DNA from: Parasitella parasitica
Lineage: Eukaryota; Mucoromycota; Mucoromycetes; Mucorales; Mucoraceae
DNA: 39,134 nt
Assembly: GCA_025201805.1 (NCBI GenBank)
Contig: MU619247.1
Span: 83,313 to 122,446, forward strand
Direction: 5' to 3'
Each line of letters starts with the position of its first letter. Position 1 is the first letter of the stretch. Position numbers and translations under genes: made by a program. This document shows positions 23,401-36,186 of the stretch, in pieces. A model generated the notes under the pieces. The model was given only the letters and a program-made list of their open reading frames with translations, did no database searches and was not told the DNA's origin.

Positions 23401-24477
23401 ATGATTCCGGTTATCCCAATTATTTATTGGACGAAATGGTTCAGTATGAATCAGTGGGAGGGTTACAACATTGATGCATGTGGTCTACCGTACTCGTGTC
23501 AATTTACACACAACAGATCTCAGTTGAGGGATTCCTCAGTAGTTGTGTTCCATGCTTCAGATATGGGCGATACAAATGATTTGCCTCCTCTGGACGAGAA
23601 TCGAGCTTGGGTTTACCACAATGCAGAGGCACCGAAATATCAGCCCGACATAATAGATAAAATGCAATATAGTATGACATATCGTCTAGATTCTGACTTT
23701 CCATGGGGTTATCTGGAGAAGGATTATCTGCTGCAGCATATGCAAAAGCCTGTGAACAAGCAGCAATACAAGCGAAGCACACCCGTAGTATGGATTGTAT
23801 CAAACTGCAAAGCGTCGAATTACAGACACCATTATGTCCGCGAATTAAGCAAATGGATAGATGTCGATATTTATGGCCGTTGCATGAACAATCAGATATA
23901 CCCTGAAAACACCACAACCGTTGATTTAATATCGCAATATCACTTTTATCTTTCGTTCGAGAATTCTAACTGCAAAGACTATGTCACAGAAAAGCTCAGC
24001 AACGCCTATGCAGCTGGTACGATACCCATTGTGGATGGTCCTACTGATTACGGGCCTTTCATACCCAACACGCATTCTGTTATACGTGTGGATCAATTCC
24101 AAAATCCAGAAGAACTGGCAACGTACCTTCAAAGAGTACTCGCAGAGAAAGAGCTGTACGACCTTTACTTTGATTATCGACGGGAGGGTGGGTTATCAGA
24201 ACGCTTTATGTCAACCTTGGACTTGTTCCAACGAGGACGATGTGATTTATGTAAACTGGCATATGAGCGATACTTGAACATGTCGCTCTACTACCCCGGG
24301 AAGAAAATCTATCTGGACAACACCTGCATAGATAGCAAGCTTTACAGCTTTAAAAAAACAGCTGTTTGGAGAATATATTTGCCTTTGATATTATTGACGC
24401 TGGTCATTTTACTTTCAATCTTACAGCGGAGACGACACGCATACAGCAAATTGAAAAGTAGATTACCTTGCGCGTAA
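23401..24477 (+). CDS. Alpha-1,3-fucosyltransferase (GT10), C-terminally anchored
   Basis: A GT10 enzyme transfers L-fucose from GDP-fucose to N-acetylglucosamine-type or related glycan acceptors in the secretory pathway; fucose is a known cell-wall sugar in Mucorales. The gene is a single 358-codon exon. The C-terminal GT10 signature is complete: FYLSFENSNCKDYVTEKLS (residues 183-200), followed by AYAAGTIPIVDG. Upstream are VVVFHASDM (48-55) and MTYRLDSDFPWGY (92-104), matching the usual order. Family members are normally type II proteins with an N-terminal anchor; here the catalytic part begins almost at residue 1 (IPIIYW) and the only membrane helix is at 325-341 (IYLPLILLTLVILLSIL) with a basic tail. 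Either topology is unusual or an upstream exon is missing; no acceptor site lies in the T tract in front. Confidence 0.88.
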   Translation: MIPVIPIIYWTKWFSMNQWEGYNIDACGLPYSCQFTHNRSQLRDSSVVVFHASDMGDTNDLPPLDENRAWVYHNAEAPKYQPDIIDKMQYSMTYRLDSDFPWGYLEKDYLLQHMQKPVNKQQYKRSTPVVWIVSNCKASNYRHHYVRELSKWIDVDIYGRCMNNQIYPENTTTVDLISQYHFYLSFENSNCKDYVTEKLSNAYAAGTIPIVDGPTDYGPFIPNTHSVIRVDQFQNPEELATYLQRVLAEKELYDLYFDYRREGGLSERFMSTLDLFQRGRCDLCKLAYERYLNMSLYYPGKKIYLDNTCIDSKLYSFKKTAVWRIYLPLILLTLVILLSILQRRRHAYSKLKSRLPCA

Positions 24478-24605
24478 TGTAGTACATGTCACTCCCGTAT
24501 TCCTCTACATTCAAATAGATCAAAAAGGGCATTTCCTTTTTTTTTTCTCTCCCCCCCCCCTTTCTTTGCTTTGCTTTGCTTTGCTGAATAAACCACATAT
24601 AAATC

Positions 24606-26208
<1,603 letters not shown>

Positions 26209-26910
26209 GCTAGCAACACGTCTCAATACCAAAAGAAAAAGAAGCCTTATTTACTGAGCTTCCCGTCCAATAAAAAATTAGTTTGGTGGGTTAATTTGAC
26301 AATTTTTTCGTGTAATTTGGTCGAATTTTTGAATCCTTGATTATTTCCCATGAAATAATATATAAAGATGAGAGAAGCATCTGCCTCTGTCATAGATCTG
26401 AGTAATATATATAGCTATATTTTTTAATTAGATGTTTGGCAACCATTACCTCTACACTACTAGTGATGTACATATTTCTTATTGGCCAAATCATCTCAGT
26501 TCTTATAAGAAATGGTGGAGGGTTTGAGCAACATTATCCTCTATATATTTCGACTGTTGGAGGACCAATGCTGCTACAAACAGCAAGGTAAATGAACATA
26601 CACCGTGCCACGTAAGATTACGCTATATTTCTTTTGTATCATGAAAATTGTGAAAACACATGACTGGATAACGAAAGTGGCATCAGATTCAACAGCTTAA
26701 ACACAAGGACATTCCCACAGCAACACTGTTCAAGAAAACAATCAATCCACAATAAACCCTCTTTATACAATAAATAAAATCTATATAATTCCTTTATAAT
26801 CGACCAATAAGCCGCAAAAAAAACAATTAGCAGTAGGGGAACACGATAATGAATGAGCAAAGACAATAAAGAACGTTAAATACTTCGTAAGAACGACATT
26901 TGCAGTCATA
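26209..26910. other. Intergenic between convergent genes
   Basis: AT-rich spacer between the 3' ends of the CaMK gene (plus) and the Gln-rich gene (minus). An aataaa lies near 26269 on the plus strand. The hydrophobic minus-strand frame at 26639-26866 sits in the expected 3' UTR of the Gln-rich gene and is not supported. Nothing else is recognised. Confidence 0.5.
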
Positions 26911-27975
26911 TCAAAGACCAAAATTACCACTAATTCCTCCCCCATAATAAGCCATATTGTTTTTAGAGGGGTAGGCATGGTATGGCTGTTGCTGCTGCTG
27001 ATAGTAATTTAGTGCATGTTTCTGTTGCTGCTGCTCCTGGGAGTGATACGAGTTGGTGTACGAGGAGTTATCGACACTGTACTGATCCGAATGATTCTGA
27101 TTACGAATGCGGCTGCTGCCATGTCTTTTAAACAAATTAAAAAGATTGTTACGGCTGCGGTAATGGTTTTGTGGAATCTGTTGGTGCTGGCAATGGTCTG
27201 TCATTCCGCTATCATACAATTGTTCGTGCATTGGCCATAAGTGCCGATTATAATTTTGATGTAGTTGCTGTTGCTGGTATTGCTGCTGATAGTGTTGATG
27301 CTGATGGCGTTGATGCTGATGTTGTTGATGTTGGTAATGTTGTTGCTGTTGCTGCTGCTGCTGCTGGTTTTGTTTCTGCTGCTGCTGCTGCTGATGATGG
27401 TATTGCTGTGTCAAAAGTGGGTTTCGTAATCCTGAAGTTGCTGTTGTTGCTGCTGCTTTTAGGCCAGATCTATCCATATTCATAAATGGGTTCACACTAT
27501 TTCCGGAAGCTCCACCGTTTCTAAGGAACTGCTGCTGTTGCTGTTGATAATGGTGCAAAGGATTTTGAGATGAGGGCAGCAACTCATGTCGTTGCCGTTG
27601 ATACAGAGAAGAATTGGGCGAATCTACTGTGGCATAATGCTCTTGTTGCTGATGCTTGCTGCGCCCGTAGTCGTCTTCATTCCGCTGTCCATTAAAAAGA
27701 GTCGACATACTTTTCTGTGATGATTTGTTTTTCAATCCGTCATGGCTACCGAGATACATAGTGCTATCATTAGACTGTCTTGAGGGATCGGAATAGTGCT
27801 GCTCTTTGGGGCCTGAATTCCAGAAATGCTGCCTATTCTCCAACTCATGAAAAGAGTGCTGATTAGCGGCCATATCAGAAAGCCAGTTATTCACATGATG
27901 GTTTCTCTGTTGATGCCAAGTTTCTGCGTTTTGGTAATAATCGCGATGGCTGCTGCTACTAATAAATGGGTGGTT
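26911..27975 (-). CDS. Gln/His-rich low-complexity protein (3' exon; 5' exons uncertain)
   Basis: A 355-codon open exon on the minus strand, extremely rich in Gln, His, Asn and Tyr. It includes several poly-Gln runs (mixed CAG/CAA) and a QHQ/HQH-rich middle, and ends YYGGGISGNFGL. Such prion-like tracts are common in fungal transcription and RNA-binding regulators, but no folded domain is visible, so no function is claimed. The ATG at 28006-28008 probably does not start the protein: it is followed by a strong 3' splice site (cgactgtatctttttcag, ending 27976), so translation likely enters from upstream exons. A candidate is 28180-28227 (INHNSLQRNWSSFSVQ), phase 0 with a gtacgt donor; another may lie within 28430-28590. 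Confidence 0.6.
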   Translation of the reverse strand, partial: NHPFISSSSHRDYYQNAETWHQQRNHHVNNWLSDMAANQHSFHELENRQHFWNSGPKEQHYSDPSRQSNDSTMYLGSHDGLKNKSSQKSMSTLFNGQRNEDDYGRSKHQQQEHYATVDSPNSSLYQRQRHELLPSSQNPLHHYQQQQQQFLRNGGASGNSVNPFMNMDRSGLKAAATTATSGLRNPLLTQQYHHQQQQQQKQNQQQQQQQQQHYQHQQHQHQRHQHQHYQQQYQQQQLHQNYNRHLWPMHEQLYDSGMTDHCQHQQIPQNHYRSRNNLFNLFKRHGSSRIRNQNHSDQYSVDNSSYTNSYHSQEQQQQKHALNYYQQQQQPYHAYPSKNNMAYYGGGISGNFGL

Positions 27976-28880
27976 CTGAAAAAGATACAGTCGAATTGTA
28001 TTCAGCATATGTGTTCAAGAGAAAAAGGCTCCTTTGTAGTGATAGAGAATAGAAAAGACTTTAATAATGAATAGCATTACACCAAAGTCTTATACAGCGA
28101 AATCACCTGCTATTAGATGGATCATTGTGTACTATTGGCCTTCTCTTTTAGATGAATTGATCTCGTTATCCACACGTACCTGCACAGAAAATGAGGACCA
28201 ATTTCTCTGTAATGAGTTGTGATTAATCTATCGCATTTCACGTTATCAACACTTGCTGACAATATGTGCTGATATGACCATAAAAATGCATGCATTTGCT
28301 CAAAAACGAGAATCTAGATCTTTTTGTACCACCAATCTTTAACTCGCATTGCTGATCAGCATATCGTCACATTGATCAACATTCTTCGAACAAAGGTTTG
28401 CTTAATTTTTTCGGATAAATTCATCCTGACTCCAGATTCTCTAGTCTTATAGGAACTTACGTTTTCGGTATATGCTTTAATAACACTGAGACATCTAATT
28501 TTCAAACACCTTTTTTGATGCACGTCGATGGAGGTTTTAGATTTTTCATTATCAATTGACCCGTTTTCCTCTGTAGCACCCAATTGCTTTCAGAGCAAGC
28601 TGGTTTATATCTTTGGTGCATAAACATGATAAATAGAGGATTGAGGACATCGAGTCCATGCTTAAAGCTGTGCTAGATAGCCACCTTCAACCAACGCAGT
28701 ATAGCAAAGCGGCCTTGCCGATCTTCTAATGAATGATATGATCATTGATTTGGTCGCCGCTGCTGTTTTCCGCTTTATTTTAGATTTCTTTTCTATTTTT
28801 TTCTTTCCCTCTCTCTCTTTCTCTCTCTTTTGTTCTTCTGTTTCTTTTTCTTTAAACACTAACAGCAGAAAATTCGTATC
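27976..28880. other. Interval holding probable 5' exons of the Gln-rich gene and promoter of the C2H2 gene
   Basis: No complete gene is seen on either strand. On the minus strand a donor gtaagttcct (exon side AYTEN) near 28460 and a 48-nt exon at 28180-28227 are compatible with upstream exons of the Gln-rich gene. Close to the plus-strand C2H2 start (about 28790-28858) there is a long pyrimidine-rich stretch of tctct and cttt, typical in front of fungal start codons. Confidence 0.4.
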
Positions 28881-29951
28881 ATGTCGCAAGTACAACAAAT
28901 AGGAAAGCCTAGTTTGCCTTCTATCCAATTTCTACTACAAGAAGGGCCTGGTAAGAATGCTTTTAATCTCTCCTTTTTTTTTTTTTTTTTTTTNNNNNNN
29001 NNNTCAGACGAAAATACTTACACAATAGTGATGAAACTAGGCTCCATTTTACCACCACCAAATGATAATAATGGCACAGAAAACGCAGGAAATTCGATTA
29101 TTCCCCCACATCAGAACAAAAGACAATTTGGACACAGAGCTTCTCGAAGCGTTAGTAGTCTTCCATTAGATTTACAGAGTTTATCGCTGCAAGCGCCTGA
29201 AGAAAGGCTCACAAACCCAGAGCCCAACCAGCACCTCATCACCAGCACTGCTCCTTCTAATCAACCGTATGGTGGAATTCCTTTCTCATCAACAGAAAAA
29301 CCTCCAAGCTGGATGCTTCCCAGTGATAGGCCACCTGTAGCGATAAATTACACACCTCCAATTGTTCCGTCGTCTAGCACTCAAAAAAGAAGATCTGCAT
29401 TCAGCGGAGGTCATGGGAGATCTGTTTCTGAATTCATGTTACCTCCAATATCGAATACTCCACCCTCCACGACTACTTCTACGACTCGTAGACATAGAAG
29501 AGCTGTATCTGCAAACACGGTGGATTTTATGCTTAGTCCATCTCCAAATGCTCATGTGAGAGCTCAATCTTACAGTCCTCAAGAACCATCATTAAATGGG
29601 GGGAGACAAACGCCTCCAACCTCGAATTTATTTGATCAGCTTCAAGTTGAAAATGGTACTATTAATACCACCAATAACATTGCTTCCTCCAGCACTAGCA
29701 ATGTAGCATCTGATACACCGGGGCGCTATGTATGTCCTTATTGCCATAAAAAGTTTTCAAGGCCTTCCTCATTACGTATTCATACATATTCTCATACAGG
29801 CGAGAAACCTTTTGTATGTATAGAGCCTGGCTGTGGACGACATTTCAGCGTTCAAAGTAACATGAGACGGCATTTACGAGTTCATCGATCTGGACGCACT
29901 GGAAACAACAAAGCTTTGGAAGCAACTAGAGAGGAGAATGAGGCAGCATAG
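28881..29951 (+). CDS. C2H2 zinc-finger transcription factor
   Basis: A probable sequence-specific DNA-binding regulator. Two exons (28881-28950 and 29008-29951; phase 1 intron) give 337 aa. The N-terminus carries LPSIQFLLQ, a short hydrophobic motif often seen in fungal C2H2 factors. A long Ser/Pro/Thr-rich disordered region follows, with repeated basic-Ser patches (GHRASRSVSSLP, GHGRSVSEFMLPP, RRHRRAVSANTVDFML) that look like phosphorylation sites. The C-terminus holds two tandem fingers: CPYCHKKFSRPSSLRIHTYSH, then a TGEKPF linker, then CIEPGCGRHFSVQSNMRRHLRVH. The target genes are unknown. The intron contains a T run and a 10-base assembly gap (28994-29003); a tcag acceptor survives after the gap and restores the frame. 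Confidence 0.88.
   Translation: MSQVQQIGKPSLPSIQFLLQEGPGKNAFNLSFFFFFFXXXXSDENTYTIVMKLGSILPPPNDNNGTENAGNSIIPPHQNKRQFGHRASRSVSSLPLDLQSLSLQAPEERLTNPEPNQHLITSTAPSNQPYGGIPFSSTEKPPSWMLPSDRPPVAINYTPPIVPSSSTQKRRSAFSGGHGRSVSEFMLPPISNTPPSTTTSTTRRHRRAVSANTVDFMLSPSPNAHVRAQSYSPQEPSLNGGRQTPPTSNLFDQLQVENGTINTTNNIASSSTSNVASDTPGRYVCPYCHKKFSRPSSLRIHTYSHTGEKPFVCIEPGCGRHFSVQSNMRRHLRVHRSGRTGNNKALEATREENEAA
28994..29003. other. Assembly gap of 10 N
   Basis: Ten N follow a run of at least 18 T inside the C2H2 gene intron. The gap size is nominal and most likely reflects an unresolved homopolymer, so the intron length (57 nt as shown) is unreliable, while both splice sites are present. Confidence 0.98.
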
Positions 29952-31327
29952 AGATGAAACCATTACTTTATATAGTCTCCACATATATACACATTTCTTT
30001 TTTATTTTTATTTTTTGTTTAACGAGAATATATAGCACTGTCTTCAAACTTTGCTGCAAACACATGGTATTTACCATGTACTCAGTTTGTCTCACATATT
30101 GCAAAACTAAACAGCAAAGCATTTTTATTTTTTTTCATTTTTTTTAACTATCTTAAAATCTTGTATATATTCTTTAATCATAATACCTTGTTTTTCATAA
30201 TTTTTGAATAAAGAAACAAGTTTTCCTTTATCCTCAATAGTACTAGTCGATCGCTGAAACAGACAGACAAGCTCTTCATTTACTGAATATATATTATTAT
30301 TATATATATATTGGCAATTGAGTCGAAATTAAATTACCCCAATGCTGAAGCTATTTTACCTTACCTTTTTACCAAGCAGACCAGAACGGAATGAAGCTTA
30401 CAAGTTTTCATATAGAGAGTGTCATCTACATGCCATAATATTCACAGTTTGCAACTTTGAAGTGACTTGGGCTGTAAACAAGTTTCATCACATTCGGTAG
30501 GTGATTTTCTTACGTTAAGCAACCAAGAATGATCCACAGATAAAGGCTCTGTGCATCAAATTTCAGATTGTTGAAGCGGCATCAATCATCACTTACGTTT
30601 AATGATTCCAGTCTATATAACCAAAAATGGACTTGACAGAAGTAACAAAACTACTTTCAGCTTTTATTCATGGCAATGTAGTTTTATTCTCACCAACGCG
30701 TATTTCAGGAAATCCATTGTAGAAGATCTAATCTTCCGCATGTCATTGATAAAACTAAGAACTCAAACTCTCAACAAGATGCTCTTGTGCCAGCTAGTAT
30801 GGGGAGATCTACTTATTTAGATACTTCAAATGATCTATTCTATACGTCTTGGTTTTATTATCTTGTCCGAAACAACTTGATGTTCTCTGTTATATTCTTG
30901 GCAAACTATCTCTTATAAGAATTGCCGTTGTCATGGCAATAAACTTCATATTTGATTCGACATGTCAAAAAGTTTATTTTGTTTTTTATTGGACGATAGC
31001 GGCATGATTCTTCCAAAACCTTACTGAAAGGAAAAAAAAAAAAGAAAGAAAAAAAAAAGAAGTAAAGGATTAAATATCAGTAAATATCAATGAATGCCCA
31101 AGTGCAAAAGATGAGATGAGATGAGGCTATTTTATAAAGAAAAAGTTTCTATAGTAGAACAAAAAGGATGTTCAAGGGTTTCTGGTTGATATAATATCAG
31201 CATTGCTAGATTAATGCTTGCAATTTTTTTTCTGCATCCCGCCCGGTCTGTTTTCGCTTTAAATGCATCGATACTAACTAACAGCGTTTTCTCTTTTTCT
31301 TCTCTTTCGTTATTATCTTTATTAAAA
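29952..31327. other. Intergenic, nothing recognised
   Basis: AT-rich spacer between two plus-strand genes. An AT-repeat palindrome lies around 30285-30310. An aataaa near 30208 may serve the C2H2 gene. A purine-rich run at about 31028-31062 and a pyrimidine-rich stretch at about 31285-31322 precede the NMA111 start. The small frame at 30602-30820 shows no family resemblance. Confidence 0.5.
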
Positions 31328-34300
31328 ATGGACGACTCACAACATCCACTCGTCGTATCTACTCCACCTCTACGTGGTCCCGTTGATTCTCCAGCACCCA
31401 TTGATGCCGCGGAGGTGGCGACCGATTTAAAAGCTCATCGAGGAAGCATGTCGTTGGCTACAACGCAATATGAGCAGCAAGCGCCTGTAGATAGTAGAAT
31501 TTTGCGTGGGAGGTCAAAATCCCTTGCTTTCAATATGCAAGCGTTCAGACCTCCAGTAGATTACATTGCTCCTGTCACTGCTTCAGGTGTGCCTTTTAAA
31601 GCAAGATCCTGGGAACCTACGCTTGAGAAAGCGATTCGTGCTATTGTATCTATTAAGGCTAGTCATGTACGAAGTTTTGATACAGAAACGTCAGGTAAAA
31701 TAGGAAGCGGTTTTCATTATGGGACATGTTTCTAATCATGAGAGTGCATGGTAGGTGGTTATACTGCCACTGGCTTTATCGTTGATGCTGCACGCGGTAT
31801 CATATTGACAAATCGCCATGTTGTGTCTGCCGCGCCCATTGTAGCTCAAGCCGTATTGACAAACTACGAGGAAGTTGACTTGAAGCCAGTTTACCGTGAT
31901 CCAGTCCATGATTTTGGCTTTATGCAGGTATGGGAATAATTGAAAAATAGCACTAAATTATCTGCTGAGATTTTTTTTGTTTTTAGTTTGATCCTACTCG
32001 CATTAAATTCATGGAATTGGAAGAAATTAAACTTAGTCCAGAGCGTGCTAAAGTAGGTTTGGACATTCGAGTCGTTGGGTATGTATTCAAACAGTGCAAT
32101 CCAAACGTTTCATTGATTTTTTTTTTTTTTTTTTTTTTTTGCCAACTTGTGTGAAGCAATGATGCGGGTGAAAAGTTGAGTATTTTGGCTGGCACATTGG
32201 CAAGATTAGACAGAAGAGCTCCCGAGTACGGTGTTGGCGAATACAACGATTTCAATACCTTTTATTTGCAGGCCGCATCAGGCACTAGTGGCGGCTCATC
32301 TGGCAGCCCCGTACTTGACATTGACGGGCATGCGGTTGCGCTCAATGCAGGTGGTGCCAGCCGTGCCTCTTCTTCCTACTATTTGCCATTGGATCGTGTG
32401 CAAAGAGCGCTCACTTTTATCCAGAGGGGCCTCCCAGTACCTCGTGGTACTCTGCAAACCGAATTCGAATACTTGCCCTACAATGAAGTGCGTCGTCTAG
32501 GTCTTAAGGCTCACATTGAAGAAAAGGTCAGACACAAGTTCCCCGAAGAGACAGGTATGCTTGTTGTGCGATCCCTGCTACCCAAGGGCCCTGCAGACAA
32601 TGTGCTTGTTCCTGGTGATATTATCATTGGCTGCAATGGTAAAATGGTGCCTCATTTCATTGCCTTGTTTGCAATCTTGGACGACTCTGTTGATCAACAG
32701 ATATCGTTGACTATAAGTCGTGGCAAAAAGGTGCAAGAGGTCAAGCTGACTGTACAAGACCTTCATCTGATCACGCCTAACCGTTTTGTAGAAATTGGTG
32801 GCGGCATCGTGCATGAATTATCCTATCAGCTAGCCAAATCCTATTCACAGCCTACAGGAGGTGTCTACGTTGCTACATCTGGCCACATGCTGGCTAGTGC
32901 AAGTGCTTGGCGCAAGAGTATCATTGTTAGCGTAAACAACATCCTGACCCCCAATTTAGATGCGTTCATTGAGGCCATGAAGACATTGGCAGACGGTGCT
33001 CGTGTGCCAGTCAGGTAACATGAGCAAAATCCACCAACGAAATTCATGCAAAAGAAGCCACTAACTGGCAAACTCCAATAGATTTTATGCCTTACACAAG
33101 GCTTACAAGGATAAAGTCATGATTATGCATGTGGACAGACACTGGCACAAGTTTAGAACGGCCACCCGCAACGGTAGGGTGCCATACAAAAAAAAACAAA
33201 AAACAAAAAACAAAAAAAAGCAAAGATCTAACTTGTTATTTTTTGCAGATCTAACCGGGCTCTGGGATTTCACTGAGATGCCTCCTCCTCCTACTACCAT
33301 CCCTTATTCTCCATCAACTGCTACCTTTCCACCTATGGATTCATCATTGGCACTTGCAGAAAAGCTGATGCCCTCGTTTGTAGCTATTGACTTTTATCTG
33401 CCCTACTTGGTCGATGGTATGAAAGCAACTCAGTTCTATGGCACAGGCTTCATTGTTTCCACCAACCCCGCCTTGATTGTTTGTGATCGAGACACGATTC
33501 CCATCGGCTTGGGTGACATCTTTATTACCTTTGCTAATTCTATCATCATCCCTGGGCGCCTACTGTTCCTGCACCCATTCTATAATTATGTCATCTTGAC
33601 ATATGACCCCAAGTTGATTGGCGACACTCCGGTAAAGCCTCTGGAATTTAGCGACAAGGAGCTTAATCAAGGCGACGAAATCAACTTTATTGGCATCGGA
33701 AATGATCATTCCGTTGTTGTGAAGAAGACCACAGTTTCTTCAGTATCCAATATTGGCACCCGTGAGTGTTCACCCCCTCGCTGGCGTGCCATGAACGTAG
33801 AAGGCATCAAAATCGATGACTCTCTCTCTGCGCAAGGCGGTCTAATCACCAACGACGACGGTCAAGTACAGGCATTGTGGATCAGCTACTCGAGCCAGTC
33901 TGAAAAAGGCAAGGACATCTCTTTCATGTCGGGCTTGCTATCTTCTTTGATCAAGCCGACAATCGACAAGTTTTTACAGAGTGGCGACAAGGTTGTTTTC
34001 AAAGGCCTTGATGCTGAATTGTGGACTATGCGTATTGCAGCTGCTCGTACCTTGGGCTTGAGTGATGAGTGGGTCAAGAAGATTGAAGAAAGTGGCTCAA
34101 CCCGCCATACTTTGCTCTACGTGCTCAACATTTTGGATGAACGCAGTGCTTGCGCCAAAGTTCTTAATGTGGGCGATGTCATTCTAAGCGTCGATGGCAA
34201 ATTGGTGACCCGTATGAGCCATATGATGCTTGTTCACGAGAAAGATAACATTGACATGGTCATTTTGCGTGATGGAAAGGAGCTCTGTGTCAACGTTCCT

Positions 34301-34834
34301 ATGAGTGAGTTCAGTAGCTATGAAACTACCCGAGTCATTGGCTGGCAAGGCGCTTTAATTCAACGTCCATACAAGGCTGTCTTGGAACAGGTGCGCAATG
34401 TGCCTGCTGGTGTGTACGTTTCTTGCACATTATATGGCTCCCCTGCATCAAATGTTCTTCGTCCCGGCGTTTGGATCGTTGAAGTTCAAGGCAAGCCAGT
34501 AAAAGACTTGGATTCATTTTTGCAGGTGGTGCATGCCCATGAGATGGAGATGGGCCGTCGTCGTCGTCCCAGCTACATTCCACCCGTTCAAAGAAGTGCC
34601 GAAGAGCAAGCAAGAAGAGAAAACGAGCAAAATGATAACGACGCTTTGATACCTGATGTTGTTGATGAAGACGATGACGACGACAATGATGAAGGCTATA
34701 TTCGCATCAAGACTGTTAGCAGAAATGAAACTGTCCGCGTAGTTGCGGTTAAACTCGACCTGCATTACTGGGACTCTTGGCAGTTGATCCATGATGCCAA
34801 ATCTGTATCAGGTTGGACCTCCAAGAGCGCTTAA
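31328..34834 (+). CDS. NMA111: NMA111/HtrA-like serine protease with PDZ domains
   Basis: Nuclear HtrA-type protease; the yeast homologue Nma111 promotes apoptosis-like death and cleaves the inhibitor Bir1. Six exons (31328-31694, 31755-31927, 31987-32078, 32157-33014, 33082-33173, 33249-34834; phases agree) give 1055 aa (997 in yeast). The trypsin-like domain has all three catalytic residues: His in LTNRHVV (about H144), Asp in PVHDFGFMQ (about D175), Ser in GGSSGSPV (about S259). PDZ modules follow (for example [19 protein letters not shown]). The second half repeats the layout with a degenerate protease-like domain ([17 protein letters not shown] lacks the His) and more PDZ sequence ([18 protein letters not shown]), the known double-HtrA arrangement. 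An acidic patch lies near residues 1000-1010. The start is the ATG after the pyrimidine-rich leader. Confidence 0.95.
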
Positions 34835-34867
34835 CTGAGAGACGGGTGTTCTCTAAATATTTTTGCA

Positions 34868-34910
<43 letters not shown>

Positions 34911-35623
34911 TCACAAATACTGTACAGCTTTTTCCTTTGTTTTGTTTAAATATTCATTTCCTTGCTTACATATTTTGCAAAGCTGCGCAAATATAACATT
35001 GATTTATTGTTTATCACCGGTATAAATATCATGAATGTAATCTATTCTTTTGCAATTAAAAATCGTTTGTACGTGGACATAAGCAGCGCGAAGGAGAAAT
35101 GCAGTTGAAAATGAGGCATCGAAGGCTTTACTTATATAGTACAACATCCGTTTGATATCAATCTGCTGTTGGTATTCTTTTTTTGTTTATTTTGTTGTAG
35201 CTTAATATTGGACCTTTGATATGGTTTAGGGTCCAAAACAGACCAAGATCTGAAAAGTGGTTAGAGGTGCCTGAGGCTCGGACATGTTGTAGAATGGTGC
35301 AAAAGAACAATGTTTTGGCTGAACGTTGTATCTCTATCGCTTAATAGTTTGTAAAGATATCAGAGGTTGCAAATTGTGCCTTTGAGCGGGGGGAAAAGGG
35401 TGGTAATACGGTATTTCCGGTTAGGTAGTATTTACTTCACCCCAAAATGAAGACACGTAAAAAATGGGGTCAGAGATCGTCTTAACAGTATCTCAGTTAT
35501 CAATTTATATTGAGACATACTCAAGTCAACTACTAGGATCGTGCCTTGCTCCTCAATTCAAAATGGATGGTTCACTAATTCATGGCTCTAATTTTAATCT
35601 TGGCAAAAAAATTGAAGTCTTGA
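34835..35623. other. Intergenic with CA microsatellite
   Basis: Spacer downstream of the NMA111 gene. A nearly pure (CA)n repeat lies at about 34866-34908, just past the stop codon. The plus-strand frame at 35464-35649 has no recognisable family. The rest shows nothing I can name. Confidence 0.6.
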
Positions 35624-36186
35624 GCAGACCTAACTTCATACGAGTGTAAAAGCATAATCAATTCAAGTTTCCTATGCCTGCGTTTATGGCTGCGTTTATG
35701 CCTGCGTTTATGCCTGCGTTTATGGCTAAGCACGACCACCGCATCCCTGAAGCTCGACACATTTATAAGCAAATACAGGCTGCAGCCAAGCGAAATAAAT
35801 GGTAGAATTGCTCATCTTTCTAACGCTGGTTTCAATACTACCTCTATTTTCAATACGCTAAAAGCTGTGGTATTAATAATATTGTAAAAAAAGAGACATT
35901 GAAAACAGGTTTTATCTTTATTTCAAATCAGAAAGAGGGAAAACTATGCTTGATTATGTTACAAAACTGCAGGATAAAAAGTACGTAATGTTACAATACT
36001 GATGGCGAACGCAAGCAAGAGTCTGTTTTTTTCTGTCATGAATCATCTATATTGAAGGCAAGAATAATGCTCAAGAGTCTCATTACCGATGCTACGTATA
36101 GGCTAAATTCTCATAAATTGGCCTACGTAAACATTGTGGGCACCAGCAATCAAACTAGAAAAAAAAAAGCTGACATATCGACTACA
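35624..36186 (+). pseudogene. MULE/FAR1-type transposase remnant
   Basis: Three reading frames in succession carry pieces of a Mutator-like transposase. Frame 1 (35624-35887) has KYRLQPSEINGRIAHLSNAG and SIFNTLKAVV. After a shift at the A run near 35886, the next frame (about 35883-36000) has RDIENRFYLYFKSERGKTML then YVTKLQDKKYVMLQY. After a shift near 36000 the third has ESVFFCHESSILKARIMLKS and LITDATYRLNSHKLAYVNIV followed by GTSN. The last fits the family core pattern (FF....., then D.TY..N..., then .VG.). Two frameshifts mean it is dead. A 12-bp minisatellite (35674-35727) sits in the first piece, and the sequence ends abruptly at the LINE tail, so the rest is expected beyond the LINE. 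Confidence 0.7.
35674..35727. repeat. 12-bp minisatellite, about 4.5 copies
   Basis: The unit atgcctgcgttt (with an atggctgcgttt variant) repeats from 35674 to 35727. It is open in several frames and lies inside the MULE remnant. It probably arose by slippage after the element died. Confidence 0.85.

Noticed and set aside
27016-27485. Plus-strand Leu/Ala/Asp-rich frames opposite the Gln-rich gene
   Set aside because: They are complements of CAG/CAA runs and change meaning with repeat frame; the minus-strand frame is far longer and follows a strong splice acceptor.
35575-35772. Minus-strand Lys/Arg/His repeat protein over the 12-bp minisatellite
   Set aside because: The basic repeats are just one of several open frames through the minisatellite, and the plus strand around it carries MULE-like sequence.
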